In this document: one piece after another, positions 27,038-37,278 of the stretch
Position numbering within the stretch: position 1 is the stretch's first letter
Layout: each line of letters starts with the position of its first letter
Assembly: GCA_900472925.1 (NCBI GenBank)
Contig: UCJU01000012.1
Coordinates: forward strand, 62,001 to 126,000
Length of the DNA stretch: 64,000 nucleotides
Origin: Hyphomicrobiales bacterium
GTDB taxonomy: Bacteria > Pseudomonadota > Alphaproteobacteria > Rhizobiales > Rhizobiaceae
Direction of reading: 5' to 3'
The notes under the pieces: model-generated
Told to the model about the DNA's origin: nothing
What the model saw: only the letters and a program-made list of their open reading frames with translations
Database searches by the model: none
Position numbers and translations under genes: made by a program

Positions 27038-27633
27038 TCATCATCGGGCTTACCGGATCGATCGGTATGGGAAAATCGACCACAGCCGAACTGTTCGCAC
27101 AGCAAGGCGTCGCCGTGTTCGATTCAGATGCTGCCGTGCATCAGCTATATGAGCAGGAAGCGGTCTCATTGATAGAAGCGGATTTTCCAGGCACGACAAT
27201 GGAAGGCAAGGTCGATCGTCAAAAGCTTGGCGAAATGCTAAGACAGAATCCGGCTAATTTTAAAATCTTGGAGGGGATTGTGCATCCGCTCGTGCGTCGG
27301 AAGCAGCAGGAATTTCTTGAGGATGAGCGCAAACGTGGCACCGAATTTTCGCTGCTTGATATTCCTCTGTTGTTTGAGACAGATGCTCACACCCGAGTCG
27401 ATGTCGTGGTGGTCGTCAGCTGTGCGCCGGATATACAGCGGCAGCGGGTCTTGGCCCGACCGGGGATGAGCGAGGAAAAGTTTCAGATGGTGCTTGCGCG
27501 GCAAATGCCGGATGAGGAAAAGAGAAAGCGCGCCGATTTCATTATCGATACGGGGCGGGGAATAGACGATGCCCGCGAACAGGTGAAGGCGGTGCTTGTT
27601 ACCTTGCGGAACAGACGGGACGGAAAGGTCTAA
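27034..27633 (+). CDS. coaE: Dephospho-CoA kinase
   Basis: 199 residues, a P-loop kinase for the last step of CoA synthesis. The P-loop GSIGMGKST is at residues 8-16, followed by the family segment [12 protein letters not shown] (about 32-43), [11 protein letters not shown] and [10 protein letters not shown]. The ATG overlaps the aroE stop (ATGA). dnaQ follows after 2 bp, so maf-aroE-coaE-dnaQ is a compact operon. Confidence 0.96.
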   Translation: MIIIGLTGSIGMGKSTTAELFAQQGVAVFDSDAAVHQLYEQEAVSLIEADFPGTTMEGKVDRQKLGEMLRQNPANFKILEGIVHPLVRRKQQEFLEDERKRGTEFSLLDIPLLFETDAHTRVDVVVVVSCAPDIQRQRVLARPGMSEEKFQMVLARQMPDEEKRKRADFIIDTGRGIDDAREQVKAVLVTLRNRRDGKV

Positions 27634-27635
27634 CG

Positions 27636-28334
27636 ATGCGCGAAATCATATTCGATACAGAAACCACCGGGCTGGAATCGAAGGTCGACCGGATCATCGA
27701 AATCGGCGGCATCGAACTGTTCAACCATTTCCCGACCGGCAAGACGATCCACCTCTATATCAATCCGGCCGACCGCAAGGTGCACCCGGATGCTCTAGCG
27801 GTTCACGGTATCACCGACGAGTTTTTGCAGGACAAGCCGAAATTTGAGGAGGTTGTTCAGGAGATCCGTGACTTCTTCGAAGGCGCGCGTTGGGTGGCGC
27901 ATAATGCCACCTTCGATATGGGTTTCATCAATGCGGAATTCGCGCGCCTCGGCATAGAGCCGGTTTCGCCGGAACTGGTGACAGACACGCTGTCCATGGC
28001 GCGGCGCAAGCACCCGATGGGTCCGAATTCCCTCGATGCGCTCTGCCGAAGATACGGTATCGACAATTCACACCGCAGCCGGCATGGCGCGCTGCTCGAC
28101 TCCGAACTTCTCGCTGAAGTCTATATCGAGATGATCGGCGGCAGGCAGACGGCGCTCGGGTTTGGCAGTGCGACGAAGACACAAACCATCGACGTGGCGG
28201 ATGAAATCCCCGTCGAGGTTTTACAGCGGACAAAAACCCTGCCCGCTAGGCTGGATCCTGAAACGGCTGCTGCACATGGAAAGCTTGTTCTGGCGATGGG
28301 CGACAAGGCGATCTGGAATAAATACCAGCACTGA
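27636..28334 (+). CDS. dnaQ: DNA polymerase III epsilon subunit (3'-5' proofreading exonuclease)
   Basis: 232 residues. The DEDDh exonuclease motifs are all present: Exo I FDTETTGL with D7 and E9, Exo II HNATFDMGFINAEF, and Exo III HGALLDSELLAEVY with its His and Asp. A shorter C-terminal tail should hold the alpha-subunit (DnaE) contact. It proofreads during chromosome replication. It is last in the maf-aroE-coaE-dnaQ operon and followed by a strong hairpin shared with convergent secB. Confidence 0.96.
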   Translation: MREIIFDTETTGLESKVDRIIEIGGIELFNHFPTGKTIHLYINPADRKVHPDALAVHGITDEFLQDKPKFEEVVQEIRDFFEGARWVAHNATFDMGFINAEFARLGIEPVSPELVTDTLSMARRKHPMGPNSLDALCRRYGIDNSHRSRHGALLDSELLAEVYIEMIGGRQTALGFGSATKTQTIDVADEIPVEVLQRTKTLPARLDPETAAAHGKLVLAMGDKAIWNKYQH

Positions 28335-28395
28335 ATGGCATGTGGCGAAACCTGCCAAAGTAGATGGCTCGGTTACATCATCGTCTTCCAAAAAT

Positions 28396-28421
28396 AAACC
28401 CGGGCTTTTGACCCGGGTTTT
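28396..28421. terminator. Bidirectional terminator between dnaQ and secB
   Basis: AAACCCGGG (28396-28404) and CCCGGGTTT (28412-28420) form a perfect 9-bp stem with a 7-nt loop. A T-run follows on the plus strand (TTTT) and an A-tract precedes it, giving U-runs in both directions. It lies between convergent dnaQ and secB. Confidence 0.88.
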
Positions 28422-28444
28422 CTGTGTTGTCTATGTCTTGGCAA

Positions 28445-28927
28445 TCAGTTTGGAACAGCCTGGACCTTTGCGCGGGCTTGTTCTTCTGCAACGCGCTGCG
28501 CGAACATCTGCGAGAAATCGATAGGGTCGATCATCAGTGGCGGGAAGCCGCCATTGCGTGTGACATCTGCGATGATCTGACGTGCGAAGGGGAACAGCAG
28601 GCGAGGGCACTCGATGAAGAGGACAGGCAACATGTGTTCCTGCGGGAAACCGGTGATGCGGAATACGCCGCCATAGACCAGTTCGGCCACAAATAGAACC
28701 TTATCGCCATCCTTGGCTTCGGCGTTCAGCGTCAGGACCACGTCAAAGTCGGAACCCGAAATCGGATTTGCGTTGACGTTGACGTTGATGTTGATCGCAG
28801 GCGCACCGTCACGGGCCTGAAGCGAACGGGGAGCACCTGGATTTTCAAAGGACAAATCCTTGGTGTACTGGGTCAGAATATTGAGGGAAGGGTTTGCACC
28901 GTCCTGCGCACCGTTTTCAGTGGTCAT
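28445..28927 (-). CDS. secB: Protein-export chaperone SecB
   Basis: 160 residues. The conserved start [18 protein letters not shown] and the central [13 protein letters not shown] are typical, as is the [32 protein letters not shown] region (key residues [10 protein letters not shown]). SecB is a tetramer that holds preproteins unfolded for SecA. It reads leftward after fxsA (84 bp) and ends at the shared terminator. Confidence 0.96.
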   Translation of the reverse strand: MTTENGAQDGANPSLNILTQYTKDLSFENPGAPRSLQARDGAPAININVNVNANPISGSDFDVVLTLNAEAKDGDKVLFVAELVYGGVFRITGFPQEHMLPVLFIECPRLLFPFARQIIADVTRNGGFPPLMIDPIDFSQMFAQRVAEEQARAKVQAVPN

Positions 28928-29011
28928 ACTATGTCCTCGCGGATTGAATTCTTGGAAAGCCCTCTATCATTTAGACAATAGGCTTACAACCCTTCGATAT
29001 GAAGGGTGGCG

Positions 29012-29524
29012 TTACGGTTTGGGCAGGTCGCGATCATCCCTGTTTTGTGACCAGGGAGAGGTGTTCGGTCCATCGCGGTGGAAGTCCTCGTCATCCAGAT
29101 CGACCACCTTGGCAGATCCAGGATTTTGGGGACCTCCGCGAAAACCCTGTGTCCGGAAGGAGCTGGCCACGACAATACGCGGACCGATCGCTTTCCAGAT
29201 CAATGTTCTGACAGAAGGAATGAGGAGAAGCAGTCCGAGACTATCCGTGATGAAGCCCGGCAGGAATAGCAGGATACCGGCAATGACGCGCATACCACCG
29301 CTGATCATCGTCTGCGCGGGTTCGGCGCCGGTGCGGCTGGCGTTTTGCAGATCGCGTACCATGCCCATACCGCCGGATCGGAGAATGATTAGCCCAAGAA
29401 ATGACGTGAACAGAATAAGTGCCAGCGTGAGCCACAATCCCAGCGCCTTGCCAACAACGATGAAACCGGCAATTTCGAGGATCGGCATCAGAAGAACGAA
29501 GACGGGTAAAAACGAGAAACGCAT
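29012..29524 (-). CDS. fxsA: FxsA family membrane protein
   Basis: 170 residues. Hydrophobic segments at about 5-25, 28-47 and 78-105 suggest three membrane spans. The family signature FVLLMPILEIAGFIVVG leads into the LGLII--RSGGMGMVRD loop. The C-terminal 60 residues are polar and acidic (DLDDEDFHRDG). In E. coli overproduction of FxsA relieves F-exclusion of phage T7; its physiological role is unclear. It is divergent from timA and upstream of secB. In the 194-bp gap to timA I see no feature beyond the required promoters. Confidence 0.88.
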   Translation of the reverse strand: MRFSFLPVFVLLMPILEIAGFIVVGKALGLWLTLALILFTSFLGLIILRSGGMGMVRDLQNASRTGAEPAQTMISGGMRVIAGILLFLPGFITDSLGLLLLIPSVRTLIWKAIGPRIVVASSFRTQGFRGGPQNPGSAKVVDLDDEDFHRDGPNTSPWSQNRDDRDLPKP

Positions 29525-29718
29525 ATCGCTAGCCTTGCGTGTTATTGGAGCGCCGAGCCGAAAGCTTTCTTTCGGGAAATTCGATGCTGGATCGAGACGA
29601 GATCATCACTATGTTGGACATCTGATAGAACCGATTGAATCTGCAGGTTTGAATGATGACCAGATGCAGACTATATGATGTGTAGAAAATTAGATTTAAA
29701 TGGCGGTTTCGGTAAAAG

Positions 29719-30414
29719 ATGGGCTCAAGCGACTTTATAACATTGTTTTTCCTTGTGGCTGCAGTGCTGATTTTTCTTCAGTTGCGCAGCGTTCTTGGCC
29801 GTCGTACCGGCAATGAAAAGCCTCCGATAGATCCCTACAGCCCCCGAGATGCTGCCAAAACGCCTGTTGAGGATAACAAGGTCGTGACCTTGCCTCGTCG
29901 CGGCGATGCCGACGAGGAAAATCCTTTCGCGGAAATTGATGCGATGGCGCCAGCAGGGTCTGCACTCAATGATTCGCTGCGTGAATTGACCAAGAGCGAT
30001 CCATCTTTCCGCCCCAAGGAATTTTTGAATGGTGCGCGGATGGCTTACGAGATGATCGTCATGGCCTTTGCCGACGGAGACCGCAAGTCGCTCAAAAATC
30101 TTCTATCCAAGGAGGTTTATGAGGGCTTCGACGCCGCTATCTCCGAGCGCGAAAGCCGTGGCGAAGTGGTCAAGTCCACTTTCGTCGGCATCGAAAAGAT
30201 CGATATAACCCACGCCAGCATCCGCTCTTCCGAAGAACAGATCACCCTGCGGATCGTCAGCCAATTGATTTCTGCGACATATGATAAGGATGGCAAGGTC
30301 ATCGATGGCGATGCGGAAAGTGTCTCCGAGGTCGACGACATCTGGACCTTCTCTCGCGATATTCGCTCGCGCGACCCGAACTGGAAACTGATCGCGACCG
30401 AATCCGAACAATGA
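29719..30414 (+). CDS. timA: Tim44-like domain inner-membrane protein
   Basis: 231 residues. One N-terminal transmembrane helix (about 6-24) is followed by a proline-rich, charged linker (KPPIDPYSPRDAAKTP). The Tim44/TimA domain covers about 75-228, with FLNGARMAYEMIVMAFADGD near its start and a final WTFSRDIRSRDPNWKLIATE. Bacterial TimA resembles the matrix-side component of the mitochondrial import motor, but its bacterial role is not settled. It begins a run of four genes that overlap at their ends. Confidence 0.9.
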   Translation: MGSSDFITLFFLVAAVLIFLQLRSVLGRRTGNEKPPIDPYSPRDAAKTPVEDNKVVTLPRRGDADEENPFAEIDAMAPAGSALNDSLRELTKSDPSFRPKEFLNGARMAYEMIVMAFADGDRKSLKNLLSKEVYEGFDAAISERESRGEVVKSTFVGIEKIDITHASIRSSEEQITLRIVSQLISATYDKDGKVIDGDAESVSEVDDIWTFSRDIRSRDPNWKLIATESEQ

Positions 30415-31529
30415 CCAACGCGGGCCGTAATTTCGCTTTAGAGCAGGTGTCGTTCGAACAGTTGCCGGGTTGGCAAACGGACGACCCGTCAGCGTTGTTT
30501 CCGGCCATGCTTGCGATTCTCGCCCATCTGCGGCGCGGTAAGCCCTATCGCACAGGTGCGCTGGGTCTCGAGGTGAAAGACCTTATTCCTTTGCTGGAGA
30601 CGGCGGACAATGCGGCGCTGGAGGATGCCTCTGCCGCCCGCCGTGTTTTCGAACAGCAATGCGTTCCCTTCAAGATATCTCCAGCGTCGAACAAAACCGG
30701 TTTCGTTACGGCTTTTTACGAACCGGAGCTGGACGTGTCTGATACTCCCGATGCGATCTGGAAATATCCGATCTATCGGCGCCCGGCTGATCTCATCGAT
30801 CTGGATGACGATAACAGACCGTCCAATATGGACCCCTATTATGCGTTTGGACGCGAGCGGGACGGGGACATCTCTCCCTATCCCGACCGGGGAGAGATCG
30901 ACCGGGGATATCTCGAAGGTCGGGGTCTGGAAATCGCCTGGGCCAGATCAAAGGTCGATCTGTTTTTCGTCCATGTTCAAGGTGCAGCCCGGCTTCGCTT
31001 TACCGATGGGACGATCAAACGCATCACCTATGCAGCAAAGGCTGGGCATCAATTTTCTCCAATAGGCCGTCTTTTGCTGGATAGGGGGGAGCTCGATCCC
31101 GCCACTGTATCCATGCAGACGATCCGTCGATGGCTGGGCGATCACCCGGAGCAGGTGGATGAGGTCCTTTGGCACAATCGGTCCTACATTTTCTTTCGTG
31201 AAGCGGATGTGGAGGGTTTGGACCTTGGCCCCATCGCCGCGGCCAAGGTGCCTTTGGTAGCTGGTCGCTCCCTGGCGGTTGATCGCCTGATCCACACATT
31301 CGGTTTTCCGTTTTTCATTAGCGCCAACAGCCTGACCCATCTCGATGAAGGCAACCCCTTTGGCAGGCTGATGTTGGCACTGGATACCGGTTCGGCCATC
31401 ATTGGACCAGCGCGGGGTGATATTTTCACCGGATCTGGCGACCAGGCGGGAGAGCTTGCCGGCACCGTGCGCAATGACGCAGATTTTTATATATTGATAC
31501 CGCGTGGAGCAGCGGAAAGGTATCGGTGA
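30411..31529 (+). CDS. mltA: Membrane-bound lytic murein transglycosylase A (MltA)
   Basis: 372 residues. The MltA domain has FVTAFYEPELDVS, VDLFFVHVQGAARLRF and the C-terminal 3D motif with LMLALDTGSAIIGPARGDI and the catalytic-type Asp residues (GDIFTGSGDQAGELAG). It cleaves peptidoglycan glycan strands with 1,6-anhydro-MurNAc formation. Oddly, no signal peptide or lipobox is visible at this N-terminus (MTNAGRNFALEQVSFEQLPGW begins the fold at once), and no upstream start is free because it overlaps timA (ATGA). Export may use an unusual route, or the protein acts differently from E. coli MltA. Confidence 0.93.
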   Translation: MTNAGRNFALEQVSFEQLPGWQTDDPSALFPAMLAILAHLRRGKPYRTGALGLEVKDLIPLLETADNAALEDASAARRVFEQQCVPFKISPASNKTGFVTAFYEPELDVSDTPDAIWKYPIYRRPADLIDLDDDNRPSNMDPYYAFGRERDGDISPYPDRGEIDRGYLEGRGLEIAWARSKVDLFFVHVQGAARLRFTDGTIKRITYAAKAGHQFSPIGRLLLDRGELDPATVSMQTIRRWLGDHPEQVDEVLWHNRSYIFFREADVEGLDLGPIAAAKVPLVAGRSLAVDRLIHTFGFPFFISANSLTHLDEGNPFGRLMLALDTGSAIIGPARGDIFTGSGDQAGELAGTVRNDADFYILIPRGAAERYR

Positions 31530-32116
31530 TGACGGGCGGCCGTAAGCTCGGCAAGGACGAGCGCATTTTATGGGGCAAGGTGGCCAAAACGACGCGGTTG
31601 ATTTCCGGGCGTGTCGAAGACCTGCTTGCCTTTGAAGCGCTGGAAGCCGACGTCGAGATTGTCGTCCCGAAACAGACGGAAACGAAATCCGGCAAACCTA
31701 TTCCACCATTCCCACAAATGATCATCGAGACGGTGCCCCAGGCGACGCTTGCCGAAACGGCCAAGAAGCGCCTGCACACGCCGCTGGAAAAGCCGGTCAA
31801 GCGCAAGCTGACCCGTGGGCGGCTACCGCTGGAAGCGAGGATCGATCTTCACGGCATGTTCCAGAGCGAAGCCCATGCCGTGCTTCTCGATTTTCTGATC
31901 CGTGCACATGAGCGAGGCCTGCGCCACGTTCTGGTGATTACCGGCAAGGGGCGGTCGATGGGCAGCGACGGTGCGTTGAAGCGGGCTGTGCCGATGTGGT
32001 TTTCCAAGCCGGAATATCGCTATCTCATCTCGTCCTATGAGGATGCATCGATGAACCATGGCGGCGATGGCGCGCTCTATGTGCGCCTTGCCCGGCGGCG
32101 CGGCGATACGTCATGA
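31529..32116 (+). CDS. Smr domain (MutS2 C-terminal-like) endonuclease-type protein
   Basis: 195 residues. The C-terminal Smr domain (about 105-190) shows RIDLHGMFQSEAHAVLLDF, the LVITGKG motif, and a VPMWFS segment. The N-terminal 100 residues are charged and proline-rich, as in YdaL/DUF1047-like proteins. Smr domains bind or nick branched DNA or RNA. The ATG at 31529 overlaps the mltA stop; a GTG 3 bp upstream is also possible. It overlaps the next gene as ATGA. Confidence 0.86.
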   Translation: MTGGRKLGKDERILWGKVAKTTRLISGRVEDLLAFEALEADVEIVVPKQTETKSGKPIPPFPQMIIETVPQATLAETAKKRLHTPLEKPVKRKLTRGRLPLEARIDLHGMFQSEAHAVLLDFLIRAHERGLRHVLVITGKGRSMGSDGALKRAVPMWFSKPEYRYLISSYEDASMNHGGDGALYVRLARRRGDTS

Positions 32117-32478
32117 CGCCGTTTGCCGATGCGGTGCGCATGCTGCGGGAGAAAAAGGGTGTCACGCAAAAGCAGATGGCGCTGGCCATAGGCGTTTCGC
32201 CTGCCTATCTCTCGGCGCTGGAACACGGGAAGCGGGGCAAGCCGAGTTTCGATTTGCTTCAGCGTATCGCCGGATATTTCAACATCATCTGGGACGAGGC
32301 CGAGGAATTGTTCTCGCTCGCAGGGGTATCCGACCCGCGCGTGGTGATCGATACCGCCGGGTTGCCGAAGGAATATACGGCTCTGGCCAATGGATTGGCG
32401 CGGAATATTCGCAAGCTGCCGCCAACTGTGATAGATGAATTGGCACAGGTGCTGCAAAAAAGCCGTTCTTGCGATTGA
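32113..32478 (+). CDS. XRE-family helix-turn-helix regulator
   Basis: 121 residues. The HTH occupies about residues 8-62 (LREKKGVTQKQMALAIGVSPAYLSALE), followed by LLQRIAGYFNIIWDEAEELF. The C-terminal 45 residues contain LPKEYTALANGLARNIRKLP and no known sensor domain. It is the last gene of the timA-mltA-smr-xre run, overlapping smr by 4 bp, and its stop codon is the first part of a terminator. Its target is unknown; small XRE proteins of this type often act on their own operon. Confidence 0.9.
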   Translation: MTPFADAVRMLREKKGVTQKQMALAIGVSPAYLSALEHGKRGKPSFDLLQRIAGYFNIIWDEAEELFSLAGVSDPRVVIDTAGLPKEYTALANGLARNIRKLPPTVIDELAQVLQKSRSCD

Positions 32479-32512
32479 AAACCCGCGCTATCCCCTACTT
32501 TGTGCGGGTTTT
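32478..32512 (+). terminator. Terminator of the timA-mltA-smr-xre operon
   Basis: AAAACCCGC (32478-32486) and GCGGGTTTT (32504-32512) pair perfectly over 9 bp around a 17-nt loop. The U-run is the end of the stem. It starts at the xre stop codon and lies about 125 bp before gyrB. Confidence 0.75.
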
Positions 32513-32570
32513 GGCGTGGGTGGACTTTGGATATCGAGGCGGAATTTCTATAGTCACACGTCAGATTTAG

Positions 32571-35075
<2,505 letters not shown>

Positions 35076-35102
35076 TTTTTTATGGTGGATTGTTGCGAAA
35101 AA

Positions 35103-35118
35103 CGATTCACGTGAAACG
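35103..35118. other. parS: parS-like site E (13/16), after gyrB
   Basis: CGATTCACGTGAAACG has three mismatches to consensus, all in the outer positions; the inner GATTCACGTGAAAC core equals that of sites D and F. It lies in the gap between gyrB and its terminator, 10.5 kb right of oriC. It is the weakest of the six. Confidence 0.5.
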
Positions 35119-35131
35119 TATCGTTAAGAAA

Positions 35132-35161
35132 GGCCCGATGGAACTCTCCATCGGGCCATTT
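35132..35161. terminator. Strong bidirectional terminator after gyrB
   Basis: GGCCCGATGGA (35132-35142) and TCCATCGGGCC (35147-35157) form a perfect 11-bp stem with a 4-nt loop, followed by ATTTCT on the plus strand and preceded by AAGAAA, which gives a U-rich tail on the other strand. It lies between convergent gyrB and the nitroreductase gene. Confidence 0.88.
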
Positions 35162-35205
35162 CTAATGGCGGAATTGACGCACAATTTCAGCGCCGATCCA
35201 GGGCG

Positions 35206-35808
35206 TCAATCGGCTTTGCCGGTGAAACGTCCTTCGAATGCCACATCCGAGAGTGCAAGCCTGTCACTGGGGTTTTCACGTGCTGCCAGATCATCGGGCA
35301 GGGTGCTTTTGTCAGCGATGGAGCCGATAGCAACGGCTGCTTCCACGACATAGCCTTCAGGCACATGGAGCGCTTCAACGATCTTATCGTTGAAGATGCC
35401 AGCCATGGCATGAGCGTGGTAACCGAGGTAATGCGCCTGTAGGGCCAGCGCAAACCATGCAGCGCCAGCATCGAAGGAGTGGGTTACCGCGGGCTTTTTC
35501 TCTCCATCGCGTGACACATTGTAATTCCGCGAAATGACGAACAGCAACACAGACGCATCCTTCGCCCATCGCTGGTTTCCCTCCATCAACAGACTGACAA
35601 AGGTGTCCCAGTGTGGGCTGCCCTTATGCGTATAGATGAAGCGCCAAGGTTGTTGATTGGAGGCCGACGGCGCCCAATGCGCAGCATCGAGAATTGTCAG
35701 CAGGTGTTCCCTCGGCATGGCTGCATCAACGAAGGCGCGGGGGGACCAGCGGTCCAGAAATATGGGATCCACCGGATATTCGGACTGGCGTGAATTGCTG
35801 TAGGTCAT
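35206..35808 (-). CDS. Nitroreductase family protein
   Basis: 200 residues, an FMN-dependent NAD(P)H oxidoreductase of the nitroreductase fold. The FMN-binding start RWSPRAFVDAAMPREHL is at about 17-33, ASNQQPWRFIYTHKG follows, and the C-terminus has the VEAAVAIGSIADK strand. It may reduce quinones or nitro compounds; the natural substrate is unknown. The ATG at 35808 lies 5 nt after GAGGAG; the longer frame lacks a ribosome site. It is divergent from the FAH-family gene, with 192 bp between them. Confidence 0.9.
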   Translation of the reverse strand: MTYSNSRQSEYPVDPIFLDRWSPRAFVDAAMPREHLLTILDAAHWAPSASNQQPWRFIYTHKGSPHWDTFVSLLMEGNQRWAKDASVLLFVISRNYNVSRDGEKKPAVTHSFDAGAAWFALALQAHYLGYHAHAMAGIFNDKIVEALHVPEGYVVEAAVAIGSIADKSTLPDDLAARENPSDRLALSDVAFEGRFTGKAD

Positions 35809-36000
35809 ATCATCTCCTCGACAATTTTTGGGGTCACAACGAACTGCGCGAAACCATGCAATAGTGTAGCCCTCATTGGCGCCCACGGATAGGAGAATGC
35901 GCAAGATCGATGACGGTTCGCATTTTTGGATGTCTGCGGGTGACAAGGATAAATAGTTCGTTCATATATGCATAATCACAGATGCTAGGGAGAAAATTCC

Positions 36001-36843
36001 ATGAAATTGATGCGCGTTGGCCGGCCAGGCCAGGAAAAGCCAGCCATCCTTGATGCTGACGGTAAAATCCGAGACCTGTCCGCGCATGTGAAGGACATTG
36101 GTGGCGAGGCGATTTCTCCAGAAGGCTTGAAGACGATTGCGGGCCTTGATCTTTCGTCACTTCCAGTCCTCACCAACGAACGCATCGGCGCATGCGTCTC
36201 CGGCACGGGCAAATTCATCTGCATCGGCCTCAATTTCTCCGACCATGCTGCCGAAACGGGTGCCAAGGTGCCGTCGGAACCGGTTATCTTCATGAAGGCA
36301 ACCTCCGCCATCGTCGGCCCGGACGACAATGTCGTCATTCCACGCGGTTCGGAAAAGACCGACTGGGAAGTTGAACTGGGGGTGGTGATCGGTAAGACCG
36401 CCAAATACGTTTCCGAAGCAGATGCTCTGGATTACGTTGCCGGCTATTGTGTTTCACATGATGTCTCGGAGCGGGCATTTCAGTCAGAGCGTCAGGGGCA
36501 GTGGACCAAGGGAAAATCCTGCGACACGTTCGGCCCTATCGGCCCATGGCTTGTGACCAAGGATGAAATTGCCGATCCACAAAACCTTGGCATGTGGCTG
36601 AAGGTAAATGGTGAGATGATGCAGAACGGCTCGAGCAAGACCATGGTTTATGGCGTTGCCCATGTCGTTTCCTATCTCAGCCAGTTCATGTCTCTCCACC
36701 CGGGCGATGTTATTTCCACCGGCACCCCACCTGGCGTCGGCCTCGGTATGAAGCCGCAGCGCTTTCTCAAGGCCGGTGATGTGGTCGAGCTCGGCATTGA
36801 GGGCCTGGGCACACAGAAGCAGACTTTTGTGGCCGACATCTAA
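36001..36843 (+). CDS. Fumarylacetoacetate hydrolase family protein
   Basis: 280 residues. A short N-terminal domain (1-60) precedes the FAH fold. The metal ligands are visible as E123 and E125 in DWEVELGVVIG and D154 in CVSHDVSER, and the late GDVISTGTPPGVG is diagnostic. Close relatives are annotated as ureidoglycolate lyase or as 2,4-diketo-3-deoxy-L-fuconate (or rhamnonate) hydrolase. The second would suit the sugar pathway at 0-9 kb, but the gene is 27 kb away, so this is only a possibility. It stands alone between its own promoter gap and a strong terminator. Confidence 0.9.
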   Translation: MKLMRVGRPGQEKPAILDADGKIRDLSAHVKDIGGEAISPEGLKTIAGLDLSSLPVLTNERIGACVSGTGKFICIGLNFSDHAAETGAKVPSEPVIFMKATSAIVGPDDNVVIPRGSEKTDWEVELGVVIGKTAKYVSEADALDYVAGYCVSHDVSERAFQSERQGQWTKGKSCDTFGPIGPWLVTKDEIADPQNLGMWLKVNGEMMQNGSSKTMVYGVAHVVSYLSQFMSLHPGDVISTGTPPGVGLGMKPQRFLKAGDVVELGIEGLGTQKQTFVADI

Positions 36844-36869
36844 GTTCGTATTGAACATCACGAAATGGA

Positions 36870-36899
36870 GAAAGGGGCACGCCTTGGCGTGCCCCTTTC
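36870..36899 (+). terminator. Terminator of the FAH-family gene
   Basis: GAAAGGGGCACGCC (36870-36883) and GGCGTGCCCCTTTC (36886-36899) form a perfect 14-bp stem with a tight loop. It starts 27 bp after the stop codon. The T-tract after the stem is short (GTGTTGT) but the stem ends in CCCCTTT. Confidence 0.85.
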
Positions 36900-36943
36900 G
36901 TGTTGTAGTTTGAAAAGTTGCTGTCTTCCCCAGGAAGTAGATA

Positions 36944-37204
36944 GTGAGAACAATCAAGATATTACTGGCAGTTCTCTGCATCGGAGGCGCTTCTGTCATC
37001 CTAGGGTATCGGCTGGCGCGACAGGCAGGTTTAAACGGCCTTTACAAATGCGAGGACGTCGCCTGTCCTTGGATTGTGTTTCTAGTCACGGGACCGATAT
37101 TTTCTTTCGCCCTAGCAATGATCGCCTGCCTCATCTTTATCGCGATCAGAATCCGTAAATCCCTTAAGGCTAAGCGTCGATACACCGATCAGCGTCCAAA
37201 ATGA
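36944..37204 (+). CDS. Small two-helix membrane protein, function unknown
   Basis: 86 residues from a GTG at 36944, with GGAAG 7 nt upstream. I do not recognise the family. Two strong hydrophobic segments (about 5-25 and 44-68) are joined by a short loop with two cysteines (CEDVAC), and the tail is very basic (RIRKSLKAKRRYTDQR). Positive charges inside predict a hairpin with both ends in the cytoplasm and the Cys pair outside. It lies between a terminator and phaZ, 74 bp upstream of phaZ. The composition supports a real gene, but without homology this is tentative. Confidence 0.5.
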   Translation: MRTIKILLAVLCIGGASVILGYRLARQAGLNGLYKCEDVACPWIVFLVTGPIFSFALAMIACLIFIAIRIRKSLKAKRRYTDQRPK

Positions 37205-37278
37205 TCGCCTGATTTTGTGCAAGTGCGAAAAGATGCTATCCTTCAAGAAAACAGAATGACGATGGGAGGCGTTTTTCT

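Noticed and set aside
35270-35285. TTTTCACGTGCTGC in the nitroreductase gene as parS
   Set aside because: The right half lacks GAAAC, so it falls below the match of the six reported sites.
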